A stretch of 64,000 nucleotides of DNA from Cryptomeria japonica (GCF_030272615.1 NC_081414.1:337446502-337510501); one strand, 5' to 3'. Shown: positions 33,194 to 46,521, numbered from the stretch's first letter. Notes: generated by a model not told the origin, from the letters alone. Program-made: numbers and translations.

Positions 33194-34910
33194 TATTGTC
33201 ACCGATTTAGCTAACCTGAATCATGGGACAACCCCTACAAAACTTTTCTATTTCATAGCTCACATCCTCCAAGGCTGGTTGATTTACCTCGCAAGCTGTG
33301 TTAGTTTGCGTCTTCGTTTTTGTCAATTTTTTTTTTTATATTTTTGCCTTGATCTTTTATTTCATCTTTTGATTGCACTTTAGGTTTTAAAACCCAAAAT
33401 GTAGTGTATCTTCTGTTTTCCTGCATGCCGGGTTTTAAAACCTGAAGTGCAGTTTTGGTCTACAAAGTAGTGCAAGTCAAGTTTTAAAACTCGATTTGCA
33501 GGTCTGTCTATTGGCAGGTCGGTTTTAAAAACCCGACCTGCTAGCCTCTTTTACTGTCACATTAGGTTTTAAAACCCGATGTGCAAATCATGTTCGACCC
33601 CAGTGACAGGTCAGGTTTTAAAACTCTTCCTGCCAGTCTTTTTTTGCACATTTGCAAGTTGGGTTTTAAAACACAACCTGCAACCTAGATTTTTCCCAAC
33701 TAAAGATCGGGTTTTAAAACTTGACCTGCAGTCTTGACTTGCAACATTAGCAGAATGGGTTTTAAAACCCGATCTGTCAATATGACCTACCCAAGTGGAG
33801 ATCGGGTTTTAAAACCCAATCTGCTGATTTTTCTATCTTTTTGTCTAAGGGTAATTTTGATCTTTCAGGTATCATTCTAGGTCTTTGAAGCTAACAATCT
33901 GATGGTGAATATTAATTTTCATGATGAAAATGTTACAAATTTTGGCAAATGACTGATCCTTCTCCAAGTAAATTTGAAGGGAGGAAAATGAAGAATAAAG
34001 TGTCCTCTTGACACTAGTTAGTTTAAACTCATGTAGTAGCATTTTCCTTTACTGCAAATTTTCTTGCAGTTGCATTTTTATTTTATGCAGTAGTTGTAGT
34101 CAAGTGGGACTCTGCAGTTGAATTTTTCAACTGTGCCCACATTTTTCTCAACTCCTTTCCTATAAAAGGAGGAGCCTCATTTGTAAATATTTATCTTTTA
34201 TACGCTTAGCAAAACTCTGTCGAATTGTTGCCTCAAGTGAGACTTTGAGCTCTATTGTTTTAAAAATCAATCAAGCAAATAAAGAAGACAATTCCCTTTG
34301 TTTCCAAAATTTGAGTTGGGCAAGAAATTGTGTATATGAGTGAATGTTCTTTCGTTCATTGATTATATATATGTTTTTTAGTTCCTTGATGGTATTGGTG
34401 TTTGGTTTATGTTATTAAAGGAGCATTCTAATTGTGATTATAGACTTCGAGCTATCTTTCATATTTGGAAAATCGTATTGTGATATGGTGATTAAGCGGG
34501 AGGATTTGTACTACTATTGATTACTTTTGGCTAATGGAAGTTTCACTTATATCTTGAAGACTTTGAGCTGCAAGTTATAATAGTTATTAGATTGGAAATT
34601 GGATTGTACTCACACAAGACTTTGTGCTTATGCTGATTTAGGGATATATTTTAATCATTGTAGGCAATTATAGTTAGTTTGTTAGTTTGTAAGAATTTTT
34701 ATCAAGTGAAGGGATATATGTTAATTATAAAAAAAAAAGAGAATTATAAACCTTGATCTTACCCCTCGAATTTACTTTCAAGTTGTTGAAATACCAAAGT
34801 TAAACCAGGGAACCTCCCCTTGATGAGAGAAGAAACTTTTTCTCAACATAGATGTGTGTGAAAAATATATTTTGTCATTGGTATGTCGGTGACAAATTAT
34901 TCACCCAACA
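33194..34910 (+). repeat. Element G 3' LTR
   Basis: 1717 bp. It starts TATTGTCACCGATTT (TG mutated to TA) and ends CACCCAACA. It carries ten palindrome modules (33382-33830), one more than the 5' LTR. TATA-like CCTATAAAAGGAGGAGCC at about 34150. Confidence 0.88.
33375..33830 (+). promoter_or_regulatory. Palindrome array in element G 3' LTR
   Basis: Ten modules near 33382, 33430, 33481, 33513, 33565, 33613, 33661, 33708, 33757 and 33804. The best is GCAGGTCGG-TTTTAAAAA-CCCGACCTGC. Outer arms change between modules but often stay complementary (ACATTAGG with CCCGATGT; AGATCGGG with CCCAATCTG). Confidence 0.8.
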
Positions 34911-35917
34911 GTTTGCAAACTTGTTAATTCACTGACTTGCTCTATATGTTTTTAATTTTTCTAAAAGAGAGAGGAAGATAGAAAGATAGAAAGGAAGAAT
35001 GAGATATAGTACTGGTGAGTTTGAAATTTCGTGAACTTTTCAAAATGTTAATAGAATTCATGCATTCTCAAGAGCATCAATGAGGCATGAGAAAATGGTT
35101 ATGAAGAATGAGAATAAGGATTCTTCATCAAAGTTTGCCGAACTCAAAGTTTTCTGAAAGGTAGGTCTATCAACATAAAAAACCTATTGAAATATACTGA
35201 CATCATATATGATTGGGAATCTACATTAGTTTTAAAATGTAGAAATGATAATATGTGAAATGAGAGATTGTTTAAAGTACTTTCTAATATAGGGTTCCAA
35301 ATGGAATTTTAATCTCATTATGTCTTGAGTCTCATTCCTTTTGTTTCTATTGCCCTATTTTTTCCACCATGTATGGTTATTTTCCCTTATAATTAGGTTA
35401 CTCACCGAAATTTTTAAATTATAAAGTTGTCTAACTATTATTTTTGCATACAATTAAAAATGTCAAGAAGTTTTCAATTTTGTGAACCTTCCAAAGTTCT
35501 AACAAAGGGAGAGGTTGTAAAACCTAGTATGTTCACAAGTTTACAAACCTACTAAAGGTGTATCACAAAGGGAAGGAAATTCCAAGTGTTGACAAAAGAC
35601 AAGAAAATGTTCACCATGTTGATAAATTCACGAGTTTGCAAACTTGACAATTTGTTGACTTGGTTTATATGTTTTCAAATTCACAAAAAGTGTTAAGCAC
35701 TAAAGAGAAAGAGGAAGAGAGAAAGATAGAAAGGGAGAATGGAAGTCAAGTTTTGGTGAGCTTGAAATTTTGTGAACTTTTAAAAATGTTAAAATAGTTC
35801 ATGTGTTCTCAAGAATGTTAATGGGGCATAAGAAACGGGTCATGAAGAATGAAAATGGGAATTCTCAAAATTTGTTGAAAATTAGTTTGATAAACATAAA
35901 ATCTATTAAAATATAGT

Positions 35918-37513
35918 TGTGGTGGATGAAAATGGGATTTGGTAAACTAGGACCTAGTCCCACTCTCATTCATACATTGGAATACGAAAGAGCCTAAGGA
36001 ATTGATTCTCTTTGACTACTTCTTGTGAAAGAGAGTTAAGGATTCTTTTAGGGTCTTTGTTCCTTTACTGCTATGAAAGGGAAATGAGTCTAATGTAAAG
36101 TCATGATAAGCTAAGATAGTGAAATGTATGAAAGAAACTATATTAACTACAATAACATAATAGAAATGAAATTGAGACACGGACTAAAAATCTGATAATG
36201 GATTTCTGATGTGGACCTATCACTAAAATCCAAGCTTGACTAAGCTAGACCAAGTCATTGGGTGCCTTGGTCCTTGTTACTGTACTGAGTTGAGAATATG
36301 AAGTCTGTAAATTAAGATCCTAGTAGATTGAACTACCAAAATATTTAGAGGACCAGGGCATTGGGAGCCTTGGTCTAGGACCAGGGCATTGGGCGTCCCG
36401 ATCCCAGGCATCTAGGTCCTTCCTTTAAATATAGACCTATACCTACAAATTCTAGCTTCTCAGAAGTTTGTAGCTTTGTTGAAATCCTATACTTGCACCT
36501 GTGATCTGAAAAATGGTATATGGGTGGCTATATAGCATTTTGACTTAGACAAACCCCTTGTTTTGGTTATTTCCACCTCCACAAATAGCCGATGTAATAT
36601 TGAAAAATGTGTGTGTCCTAGAATCTCATGTGTTTGTAAAATCCTAATGAGCTAGAATGCAAACTAGAGGTCTACCCTTTGTTTTAAGTAAAAACCCTAA
36701 ATGATCATAATGTAAATTCTTTAAATCACAAATGTAATATGGATCTAAAGCTCACATAGAGATATGAAAATAACATGAAACCATACCAAACCCTAAGGGA
36801 GATGTACAAGTCAATCAATAGTCGATGATATCCTTATTATTCTTCAACATCTCCTAAGCTTTCATGGATGATGAAGACTTGATTGATGATGAGTTTTCTG
36901 ATTGTAGAATCCACATAAACCTACACTTTCACTTCATAAGAGGTCTCCTTCAATCTCTAATAGATGGATCCTTCGAATGAGAAAAGGAAAGATTATATAT
37001 ATGAAACCCTAACTTTAGTTTTGATCATAGGCCTTGACCTAAAATTGATATAATTTCACACAAAAAAATATTGAAAAATTACAATACCACCAAAACATGA
37101 TCTCAAAATTTTGGGAGAAAAATTCAAGACCAAGGAGAATCACCATGGTTCAACAAACTTTTTTCCAAATTTTTAGGGATGTAAGGTATGGTGATTACAA
37201 TGTCAAACCTAGCCCAGTGCAACAATCCAAGGTGTTTAGATATGCAAAATCGGGCCTTGAAAGTCAAAATAGGACTTATTAGGACTTAATGATTAATTGA
37301 TTAAAGAGGATAAAATAAAAGGGGCACACTTAGGGTTAAGGGCTCGATTTAATAATGTGTGGAATGATAAGAGATGCTTAAAATTTAATTTAATTAATTA
37401 ATTAAATGCTTTAAAAAATTCTAAAATGCAAAATGCAACACACTAAGGCAATTGCTAACCTAAGCGTGGAATTGTACAACCCAAATTAAGGGCGTACAAT
37501 TTATGACGCTACA
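35918..37513 (-). repeat. Solo LTR, gypsy-like, in the tandem array
   Basis: Plus-strand ends TGTGGTGGATG and GACGCTACA, so the minus strand starts TGTAGCGTC, similar to the TGTAGCATCC start at 49719. Flanks are ATAGT (35913-35917) and ATACT (37514-37518). Comparison with another monomer (AAATATACTGACAT near 35195) shows ATACT was the target. It contains GGACCAGGGCA...TGGTC hairpin modules at about 36248-36404. An open frame of 61 codons at 37097 looks accidental. Confidence 0.8.
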
Positions 37514-37655
37514 ATACTGATATTGGAAATTATTTAGAATCAACATAGGTTTTAAAACATAGAAATAATGAATATGCAAAATGTGAGCTTGTTTAAAATA
37601 TTTTCAAATATAAGGTGCCAAATGGAATAGCATAATTTTCCCATCTCCCCAGCTA

Positions 37656-39511
37656 CATGTATTCAATTCATCATGGCATTAGACATCTAAATATTTTCCT
37701 AGTGTACCTAGTCCCAATTAACCATGTAAGGACCAACCATGTGTGTTCATATTCCAAGTCCTTGGTATGTTCATTATTGATAGTTTGAAAAATGATTTGA
37801 TTCTTGATTCAAAGCCAAATTTGTTAAAATTATTGTTATTTTTTGTTCTTAAGCTTATGTATACTTGTATGGAATAAATTTGGAAAGGAAAAGGGGAAAA
37901 ATTGCTAGGGTTTAGGCAGATTTGGAGAAAATACGAATTAACAATTTTATGCAAATAAAAACACAAAAGATGAAGAAAAATACACAACACAGATAACACA
38001 TAGATTTAACGTGGTTCACCCAAGATGGGCTACATCCATAGAACACAATCATCCAATATTTTCTTATTATCCAAGTACAACACCATTACAATACCTTTTT
38101 ACATTATAGCTGCTTATAACATAATTTTTAGAGCAACATACAAAGTCAACTATTTTTTAGGGTTTTTTCAATGCTGACAAGGATACATAACAAGTGTACA
38201 ATACTTGCATGATGAGTCACCACATATCAACACAAATGAAAGAGGTTTTTATGAACTTTAATTATAACAATAAACCCTAAGTTTTTAATTTCAATAAAAA
38301 TGAGTCATTCGACTACCCAAACTTCAACCTCAAGAAGAGCTTTGGATGAAGACTTGTTTATTCAATTCCCATGATATTCTAGAAGTCATGTGAATGTTTG
38401 TGGTGGAAGTGGTCTTAAATAAAAATTACTTGATAGTGTAGGATGATGCAGGGATGTCAACATTTTGGTTAAGGTGGTCTTTGTTTGAACATTGGTATAG
38501 AAAGAGACAATCTCATAACCCATTTTCAAAAGCTTAGTTTCTTTACCTAAGCTCATGCTACCAAATATTTTTGTACATGCTAACTTCATTAGAGTGGTGG
38601 CTAGTAGATATGATCCATAAAGTAGAATGGTATTGACACATAATAGAGGAGAAATGGTAAGATTGACAAAGGACTACATATTTCTAAAGTCTTTGGACTA
38701 AGTCTAGCTACCAATAAAGTTATCAATTTCAAGGCTTTTAGATAGAAGTATCAATTGAACAAGAGTAGTTACAAAATAATGATTCTCCTAAAATATATGT
38801 TTAGAGGATTGGACAAGAAGCCAACTGAGATTCCTTAGATTGAAATGGAGCCTCTTTGCATTAGCTCATTTGAGGACTATTTCATAAAGACCTATCATAC
38901 CTTGTGTCAAGTCTTTGGAGAAGATGTACAAGTAAAAATTCCTATCTATCTCATATATGTAGTAGTAGATATTCAAGATCCAATGGCTAAAAGTTAATAT
39001 GATTATGCCACATTCATCACCCAAATTTTCCTCATTCTCTTCAAATAAAAGATGATGATGCAAGTTTTCCCCTCCATACCCAATATTAAACTTATAATTT
39101 AGAAAAGCATTATGAGAACTCTATTTGTATGGTATTTGAAGAATTTTAAATTAGTTTGGAGAGGAACAAGTGAAGTTTCCAAAAGAAATAATAGATTTTC
39201 AGAGACCAAAGGATAAAATCCCTATATTGGGAATTCAACATGATTGGGTAGAGTAGTTTCTGCACACTAATACCACTATAATAAGAGTATTCAAATGTAG
39301 GGTTATCCAAAGTACATATTACCCAAATATGTTCCAAGATGATTGGCTTATCTAGAGGTGATTTGGCAATTAAATGAGTCTAATAAGGCTCACTTGATGG
39401 AAAAAAAAAAGGATCTTTCTTCCCCATATCAATATTTTTTTCAGATTTATTGGCTACAAATAAGGATGGATTAGATCAAACTTATCCAATTATGTAATTG
39501 CACAAGATGAG
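37656..39511. other. Decayed repeat DNA, LTR-like stretch and a possible broken ORF
   Basis: 37980-38110 resembles plant copia LTR text (TTAACGTGGTTCACCCAAGATGGGCTAC split by mutations), so an old LTR relic is likely. 38810-39110 on the plus strand reads a broken frame (see separate entry). The remainder shows nothing I can name. Confidence 0.35.
38810..39110 (+). pseudogene. Possible broken ORF of unknown origin
   Basis: One frame reads GLDKKPTEIP, stop, IEMEPLCISSFEDYFIKTYH, TLCQVFGEDVQVKIPIYLIY, VVVDIQDPMAKS, stop, YDYATFITQIF: about 95 codons with three stops. The composition looks protein-like, but I cannot assign a family. It could be a relic of a non-pol retroelement ORF. Low confidence. 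Confidence 0.3.
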
Positions 39512-40916
39512 CTTGGTGTTGAACTCATCACAAGAATATGACTAGGGGTCAATTAGTCTAGACCTCTAAACAATCCACTTATGATCTTTTAAACTTGAAA
39601 CCATAATTAACTTATTACTATAATTATGGAACATGAAAGCACAAAGAACAAGAAACATATGAACACCATATTTACGTCAAAACCCTAAATAGGGAAAAAT
39701 CACTATGAGAATCACACTCACAATATGAATAATTTATTATAATGTTTTAGGCTCATGGGCAAGGAGCTCACTACACCTGATTGGACTTGCAAGACTAAGG
39801 TGCAAAACCTTAGGGAAAGATACAAAGGACTTGCATTACTAACACTTTCTATCTATGGAAAGATATAAAGGACTGCACAAGATGCCAAAAGGAACACATT
39901 GTCTTTTGGTAGGTACAAGGAATAGATGAACTAAAATGAACAATATCTCTTGATCATGAAGTTATCCTTGAATCATTATTTCAAGTGACCAATATGATGG
40001 AAAACACATCTAACATCAACCATTGTCTCAAAATACTATCATAGTAAAAATATCATCATCAAAGCTCTTCAGAAATTGAATTTTGCACCAAATATGTCTG
40101 CATATCATTCACATCCACTTCAAACCAATTCACGTGCATTCAATACCTCAACTCATACAACCACACATCTATGTATACAAAATCATTTATTAAAATCCTC
40201 AACTAGGTCAATCATAAATAAAATATATATTATTACATAAATTAGGCCACCCAGACCAATAATACCCAATGTGGTCCAATCCAGGAGATAAAGGAAACCC
40301 AAACACGTCATGACACATCCTTTTAAAATTATTCCAAGGAATCACACATGCTAACACATCATCCAAAGTTGGCATCAATCGAAACATGTAGAGGCACACA
40401 ATCGATTGGACCAAAAACATCCTTTGATGCAAAATACATAATGTGGATTTACACATGCCACGGTGAGACCCATAACAACATCCAAAATCAACCTCCAATG
40501 CATATCTAGACCAAAAGAGCATAATCCAAATAAGGTACACCCCCTCAATCCGCTAGAGATCAAAATAGTTGACAACACTAAACACAGATATAACTTCACT
40601 TTTCTATCAAAGTAGCATTAGGAAACTAAATTGGAAAACTACACAAATAAAATGAACAAGTCCTCAAAGTTGCAACACATGAATCCATAAACAAGAATTG
40701 CCAAGCATTCTTCAAACCTGTTTTGATAGACAACCTCACTATTAGAAACAATAACAATCAACTCTACCATCTGAGCAACAAAGGACTTGAAAACTTGATA
40801 GTGCAATTTACACATATCATAAAATTTATATTTAGAATTGCAAGACACAATCTTCACAAACCAAAGGAATGCAATGTATACTAGGAAATTAAATGCTCTT
40901 TTCCTTATATTGAATT

Positions 40917-41976
40917 TGTTAGGTCCTAGAGACAACTGAGAGGTGGGGGGGTGAATCAGTTGTCCAATAAATTCAACCAAAATTAACTTAACCAAAACTT
41001 AATGCTTGATGCCGGTAAACCAAACTTTATGCCGGTAGACAGTTTTATCAGTTAATTATAGTACCGGTAAAGATTAATGCATGAAACAGAAAGACAATAA
41101 CATTCACAACACATAACACAAATATTTGTACATGGAAACCCTATAAGGGGAAGAACCATGGTGGGAAGCCTTACCCATAATCAAATGATACTACTGCAGA
41201 TAGTATGTGTATACAATATGGAGTCTGCACATGCAGAAAGGCCAGTTGCCTAGAGCTCACTGCTCAATCAAAAAATGGGAGTCACACTGACTACAATTGG
41301 ATGATTAAATCCAATGATAATGTACTATACAAAATAGCATCTTCATATGATGGATTCAGTACCGATTAAGTTCTGATTGTCTTCTCAAAACCTTCCTTCA
41401 ATCTTCAAATGATGTTTGCCTGTATAGCTTTGCTTATTTTTGCATGTACCTTATTACAATCCTTTTCCTTATCGCATTTCAATCTCACAAATGAGATCTT
41501 ACATATATACCGAAAGCTAAGACCAAATTGTGTAGGTTGGCTTACAAAGAATATTATAATAAAATCAATTACAAATAAATTGATATCCGATGCATCATGC
41601 CAGCTCAATTCATTTACAATAATAATAAAATCATCTCCATAATGTGTCGTGCTGATCTGGAATAGATATGCCTGCTGGTGCATAACATGGACCTATTTGC
41701 GGATAATAAAAAATATGTAAACCCGAATAAACTAATAACCAAATTGCCAAAACCAAGTGATCAAATAATGTCTTCGACATAACCAAGTAGTCTCCAAGTC
41801 ATTCTAAGTGCTAGTGAACAATATAACCTACCGGTGAACTAAATACCGATGACTGTGCATAAGTCATTGACTTTCCGGTGAAAAAAAAAGGTCTCCAATT
41901 GCTGATAAGTGTTGACAAGTGTTAACAAGTGTTGACATCAATGAAAAACCATATCAACATATCCAAAATACCAAAA
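40917..41976 (-). repeat. Element F 3' LTR
   Basis: 1060 bp. Plus ends TGTTAGGTCC and ATACCAAAA (CA mutated to AA). Perfect 9-bp hairpin GACAACTGA/TCAGTTGTC (40931-40964). Box ACATGGAAACCC...GGGGAAGAACCATGGTGGGA near 41129. Confidence 0.88.
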
Positions 41977-42304
41977 ATCTCCCCCTTTGGAATTGATGGC
42001 AACACAAGATGGAAAAACCATCAAAGTGCCAAAAGAGAAATGCCAAAAGCCAAAAACCAACAATCTCCCAAAGAGATCATTAACCAGAAATGAAAATACA
42101 TAATGTCTCTCCCCCTAGGAGTAATATCTCCCGAAAATGTTTTTCCATAATATCTCTCCCCCTTTGACATCAAATGCCAAAGCAATACAAAAACCAGATT
42201 CATTACAAAATACCAACTACTCCTCCTGAGAAGTAGCTTTCCTCATCAAAGCCAGAAAAATATTTCTCTATTAATTCTGTTAGTTGATGACAAGCATCAA
42301 CTAT
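41977..42304 (-). other. Element F 3' untranslated region, multiple PPTs
   Basis: Plus-strand CTCCCCC-type blocks at about 41979, 42108 and 42152, and a hairpin CTACT...AGTAG around CCTCCTGAGA (42217-42236). The first abuts the LTR. Same arrangement as in element D. Confidence 0.6.
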
Positions 42305-44452
42305 CTAAATCTCTACCGGTGGGGGTATGACTCCAAGCTGCTCTCTAAGATATTCAAAAGTCTCCTTAGGCAAAGGCTTAGTAAAAATATTTACAACATG
42401 CTCTTTAGTATTCACATAAACCAATTTCACTTCTTTTTATTTAATATTCTCTTTCAAAAAATTGAATTTGATAGAAACATGTTTAGTTTTTGAGTGAAAT
42501 ACCGGATTCTTAGATATATCAGTTGCTGCCATATTATCACAGTAAATAGTTATAGGTTCCTTGCATTTTACCTTTATATCCTTCAACATTTGTTTAATCC
42601 ATAATACCTGTGTAGAATTGGTTGTTGCTGCAACATATTCCGATTCTACTGTTGATAGACTTGTACAACTCTGTTTCTTGCTCAACCATGAAATTAGTCT
42701 ACTACCAAGAAAAAATGCTCCACTGGTGGTTCTTTTTCTGTCATCTACATCTCCTACCCAGTTTGCATCTGTGTATGCACATAAATCAAAATTTTCATCT
42801 CTAGGATACCATAAACCAAGATTTGTAGTGCCTTGTAGATACCGGAAAATCCTTTTCAGTGTTGATTTATGATTTTATTTAGGATTACTCTGAAATCTTG
42901 AGACAATACATACTGCATTCATAATATCAGGTTTTGTTTGTGTCAAATACAATAAACCTCCTATCATAGTTTTGTATCTAGTTAGATTAACAGGTGTTGA
43001 TTCATCCTTAAAAGATAAATTATCAGTTGTAGTCATAGGTGTGCTTACCGGTTTACAGTTTTCCATGCCAAATTTCTTGAGTAACTCTTTCAAGTACTTA
43101 GATTGACATAAGAATATACCTTTATCAGTTTGTGAAATTTGCAATCCTAAAAATAATTTTATCTCTCCAATCATAGACATTTCAAATTCTTGCTGCATTT
43201 TATTAGAAAAGTCTTTACACAATCCATTGTCTCCTCCAAAGATTATATTATCAACAAAAATTTCAATAAACAAGATTTCATCATTAGTCACTTTGTAGTA
43301 TAGATTGCTATCAGTATTACCTTTAGTGTAACCAAGATTCAAAATATATTTGTCCAATCTAGCATACCAAGCTCTAGGAGCTTGCTTTAGTCCATATTAA
43401 GCTTTCCTTAACCTGCAAACCATATCCTTGTCATCTATCAAAGAAAATCCATCAAGTTGTTTAATGTAAACTTCTTCTTCAAGATCTCCATTCAAAAATG
43501 CACACTTAACATCCATTTGATATACTTTATAGTTCTTGTGAGCTGCAAAAGCCAATAAAAATCCGACTGCCTCAATTCTAGCTACCAGTGCAAAGGTTTC
43601 ATTGTAATCAATTTCTTCTTTCTGTGAATATAACTTACACTCTAATCTTGCTTTATTTTTTATTACCTTACCATTTTCATTAAGTTTATTTCTGAAAACC
43701 CATTTAGTTCCAATTAGATTTTTGTTTTTAGGCCGGGGAACTAATGACCAAGTGTTATTCCTTTCAATTTGTTCAAATTCATCTTCCATAGCTTTAATCC
43801 AATATTTATCTTCACATGCCTCATTAATTGATGTAGGTTCAATTTGAGAAATAAGACATACCTCTTCATTTGCCAATCTTCCTCTAGTCATAAATCCTTG
43901 ATATTTATTTCCAATTATCTGATCTTTAGAATGATTCAATCTTACATACCAGGGTGTTTTTACTTGTTGTTGTTCTTCAGTAACTATTGAATCCTTAGAT
44001 GATGCCAATGTCACTGGATCACCATTCTGTACCAGTGTACTCATAATAGGTTCATTTGTGATTATCTCTATTGCCGGTTTAGAGTCTGTGTACCTTGAAT
44101 TTCCTCTAAATTGTTCATCAATCTTCACATTTACACTCTCAACAATTTTCTGCAATCTTTTGTTAAAACATCTATATGCCTTGCTCTTAGATGAATAACC
44201 AAGAAATATTCCTTCATCACTTCTAGGATCAAATTTGCCAATATACTCATCTCTTCTAATGTAGCATTTACTTCCAAATATTCTGAAATATTTAAGAGTA
44301 TGAGTATTACCAAACCATAATTCATGAGGGGTCTTACTGGTTTCACCTCTAATGTGAACTCTTTTAAATGTATAAACTATTGTATTGACCGCTTCTCTCC
44401 AGTATATATGAGGTAGATTTTCTTTTGATATCATACTTCTGGCTGCATACAA
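42305..44452 (-). pseudogene. Element F integrase C-terminus, reverse transcriptase and RNase H
   Basis: 44452-43397 is open for 351 codons: the integrase hinge (SKCYIRRDEYIGKFDPRSDE, GIFLGYSSKSKAYRCFNKRL), linker, then RT ([32 protein letters not shown]). A stop at 43397 cuts it before [14 protein letters not shown]. 43357-42875 continues RT; the catalytic box reads FVDNI instead of FVDDI, which should inactivate it. After a stop near 42875, RNase H follows (CAYTDANWVGD, LISWLSKKQSCTSLSTVESE, IYCDNMAATDISKN) to LGVIPPPVEI and the stop at 42305. Confidence 0.88.
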
Positions 44453-46464
44453 AAGAGTTTGTTCTTCCTTTCTACAACTCCATTCTGCTGGGGTGTCTGG
44501 GGTGCTAATAACTGTCTTCTGATCCCATTCACTTCACATAATGTATTAAATTCCTTAGATGTAAATTCACCTCCTTGATCTGATCTCAAACATTTGATTT
44601 TATTGCCGGTTTCATTCTCTACCATCACTTTGAATAGTTTGAACTTTCCAAATGCTTCAGATTTCTCCCGGAGAAAAGTAACCCAACACATTCTAGAAAA
44701 GTCATCAATGATTAGCATAAAATACCTATCTCCTTGTATACTTCTAGTTCTTGCTGGACCACATAAATCAATATGAATTAAGTCAAGAAAATTGTTATAT
44801 TTCTATGGAATACTCTTGAAAGTTTCTCTAACTTACTTTCCCAATTGACATTATTTACATACCAGATTGTGAGGTTTAACAATCTTAGGTAAATCTCTTA
44901 CTGCCTTAGTTGTACTAATTTTAACAATGCAATCAAAATCTACATGACAAATTCTCTTATGCCATAACCAACTTTCATCAATATGTGCAATCAAACATGC
45001 TTTCTCATTGTTATTAAAATGAAAGATATTACCTCTAGTCTGATTACTAGTTGCAATTTCCAAACCAGTTCTATTTAAAATTTTGCATTTACCCTTCTTG
45101 AATTGTAACTGAAATCCTTTTTCAACTAATTGACCAACACTCAAAAGATTATGCTTCAAACCTTCAACATAGTAAACATTATCAGTATTGTGCATACCAT
45201 CAAAAGATATAAATCCTTTTCCTTTGATCATACAAGCTTTATCATCTCCAAATCTTACTAGACCTCCATTGTAATCCTGAAAGGTTAAGAATTTACTCTT
45301 ATCACTAGTCATGTGATGTGAACATCCTAAATCAATAATCCATTCATCCTTATCTTCAATTTTAGCTACTAGGACCTGCTCTACTGGTTGAACAATAGGT
45401 GTCGGTTGATCTTCTATTATAGCAACAAAAGCCCATCCATTGTCTGCCAGATCCTCATCAGAATCATCAGTAACTCCTTCATTAGCATAATAACATTATT
45501 TGTCTCTATTCTTCTTAAACTTGTATCTCTGATAATCAGGGTTAGGCTTATATGTTCTTTTAGCTTCTTCCCTTAATCTTGAATGTCTATCAGGATACCT
45601 AGAAGCCATGTGACCAATCTTATTGCGATTAAAACATTTAAAGGGTGCTTTACCTTCATACTTACTTCCAACTGGACCTTTAGGCATTTTCCTTGCAAAT
45701 AGTGCTTCAAGCTCTTCCATTTCTTCATTCTCCTTCTTGATTTCCTCAAGTTCTCTTGCATAGAAGGTTTTCCAATCAGATTTCTCAAATGATGATGATG
45801 ATGCTGTGGATGATGATTCCTTGAAAGCTAAATCAATTTAAATTTTAGCAACAAGACCAAATTCCTCAAGTTCAAAAGCTGAAATTTTTCCAACCAAAGT
45901 GTCTCTAGATACTGATGCATTAGGCATTGTTCTTAATTCATTTATAGCAATAACTTTCATTTTATATTCCGGTGGAAAAAATCTTAAAACTTTAGAAACA
46001 ATCTCATCTTCACTTAAGGTTCCTCCACAATATTGTATACCCAAAACAATTTCATTTACTCTTTCCATAAAAGCAGAAATCCTTTCATCTTCTTCCATTT
46101 TTAGATTTTCATACCTGACTTGGAAGCATTCAAGTTTTGCAATTTTGACTATGGTATTGCATTCATTCAATGTTTCCAATTTTTACCAAATAGCTTTAGC
46201 AGTAGATCTGTCTGATAATCCCATGATTTGTTGATCTGACAATGCGCTCAAAAGTGCTTCTCTTGCTTTGCAATCATTTTCCTCATCTTTAGCCAAGGTT
46301 GGTGGATTAGGTTGACCTTGAGTAGCAGCAGTATAACCATTCTTAGTAACATCCCATATGTCCTTTCCAATGCAATTCAAATGTGTCTCCATCCTGATCT
46401 TCCATATGCCATATTTGGTTCCATCAAGTTTCAGAGTGTCCTTCCTGAAATAGTTAGTAGACAT
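44431..46464 (-). pseudogene. Element F gag-protease-integrase
   Basis: Start Met at 46464 (MSTNYFRKDTLKLDGTKYGI). The gag helical domain has one stop near 46180. The zinc knuckle reads CFNRNKIGHMASRY, with two of four metal ligands lost. The protease site reads WIIDLGCSHHMTS, so DSG has become DLG and activity is lost. The integrase zinc finger is present (WHKRICHVDFD). Three stops lie between 44851 and 44718. The DDE residues are all readable: HIDLCGP, CLRSDQGGEF and TPQQNGVVERKN, up to a frameshift near 44440. Confidence 0.88.
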
Positions 46465-46507
46465 TGGATCTCCTCAAGCTGTTAAACTTTTGCAAAAATA
46501 GGACTAT

Positions 46508-46520
46508 GCTCTGATACCAA
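46508..46520 (-). other. Element F primer-binding site (tRNA-iMet)
   Basis: Minus strand TTGGTATCAGAGC, perfect, one base from the LTR edge at 46522. Confidence 0.92.
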
Positions 46521-46521
46521 T

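Larger units (their letters stand above)
29207..34910 (+). mobile_element. Element G: gag-only LTR element (TR-GAG-like), TSD GTTTG
   Basis: 5704 bp with 5' LTR 29207-30875, PBS-like site 30881-30899, a gag ORF (31096-32761), non-coding 3' part and 3' LTR 33194-34910. The TSD GTTTG is perfect (29202-29206, 34911-34915). LTR ends TGTTG/CAACA. The 2.3 kb interior has no protease, RT or integrase motif, which fits the TR-GAG class of non-autonomous gypsy-related elements. It inserted in the third monomer of the tandem array. Confidence 0.88.
27117..37655. repeat. Tandem array of a 0.7-1.0 kb monomer, about four copies, interrupted
   Basis: The same text recurs: ACTCTATCTAAT, GTATCTCTCTAAATTAT, GGCTACTCACCCAAATTTT, AGAAGTTTGCAAGTTTGTG, CCTTCCAAAG, a GAGAAAG-rich part, 'gttttctgaaaggtagg', 'gtgccaaatggaat'. 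The ACTCACC marker is at about 27201, 27990, 28967 and 35397. Spacing is 789, 977 and, after removing element G, 721 bp. Copy 2 has its middle replaced by unrelated AT-rich DNA (about 28120-28800). Copy 4 is split by the solo LTR 35918-37513. No coding frame found. Confidence 0.75.

Noticed and set aside
40208-40995. Minus-strand frames of 74-118 codons
   Set aside because: They fall inside solo LTR J, which is non-coding, and show no recognisable domain.
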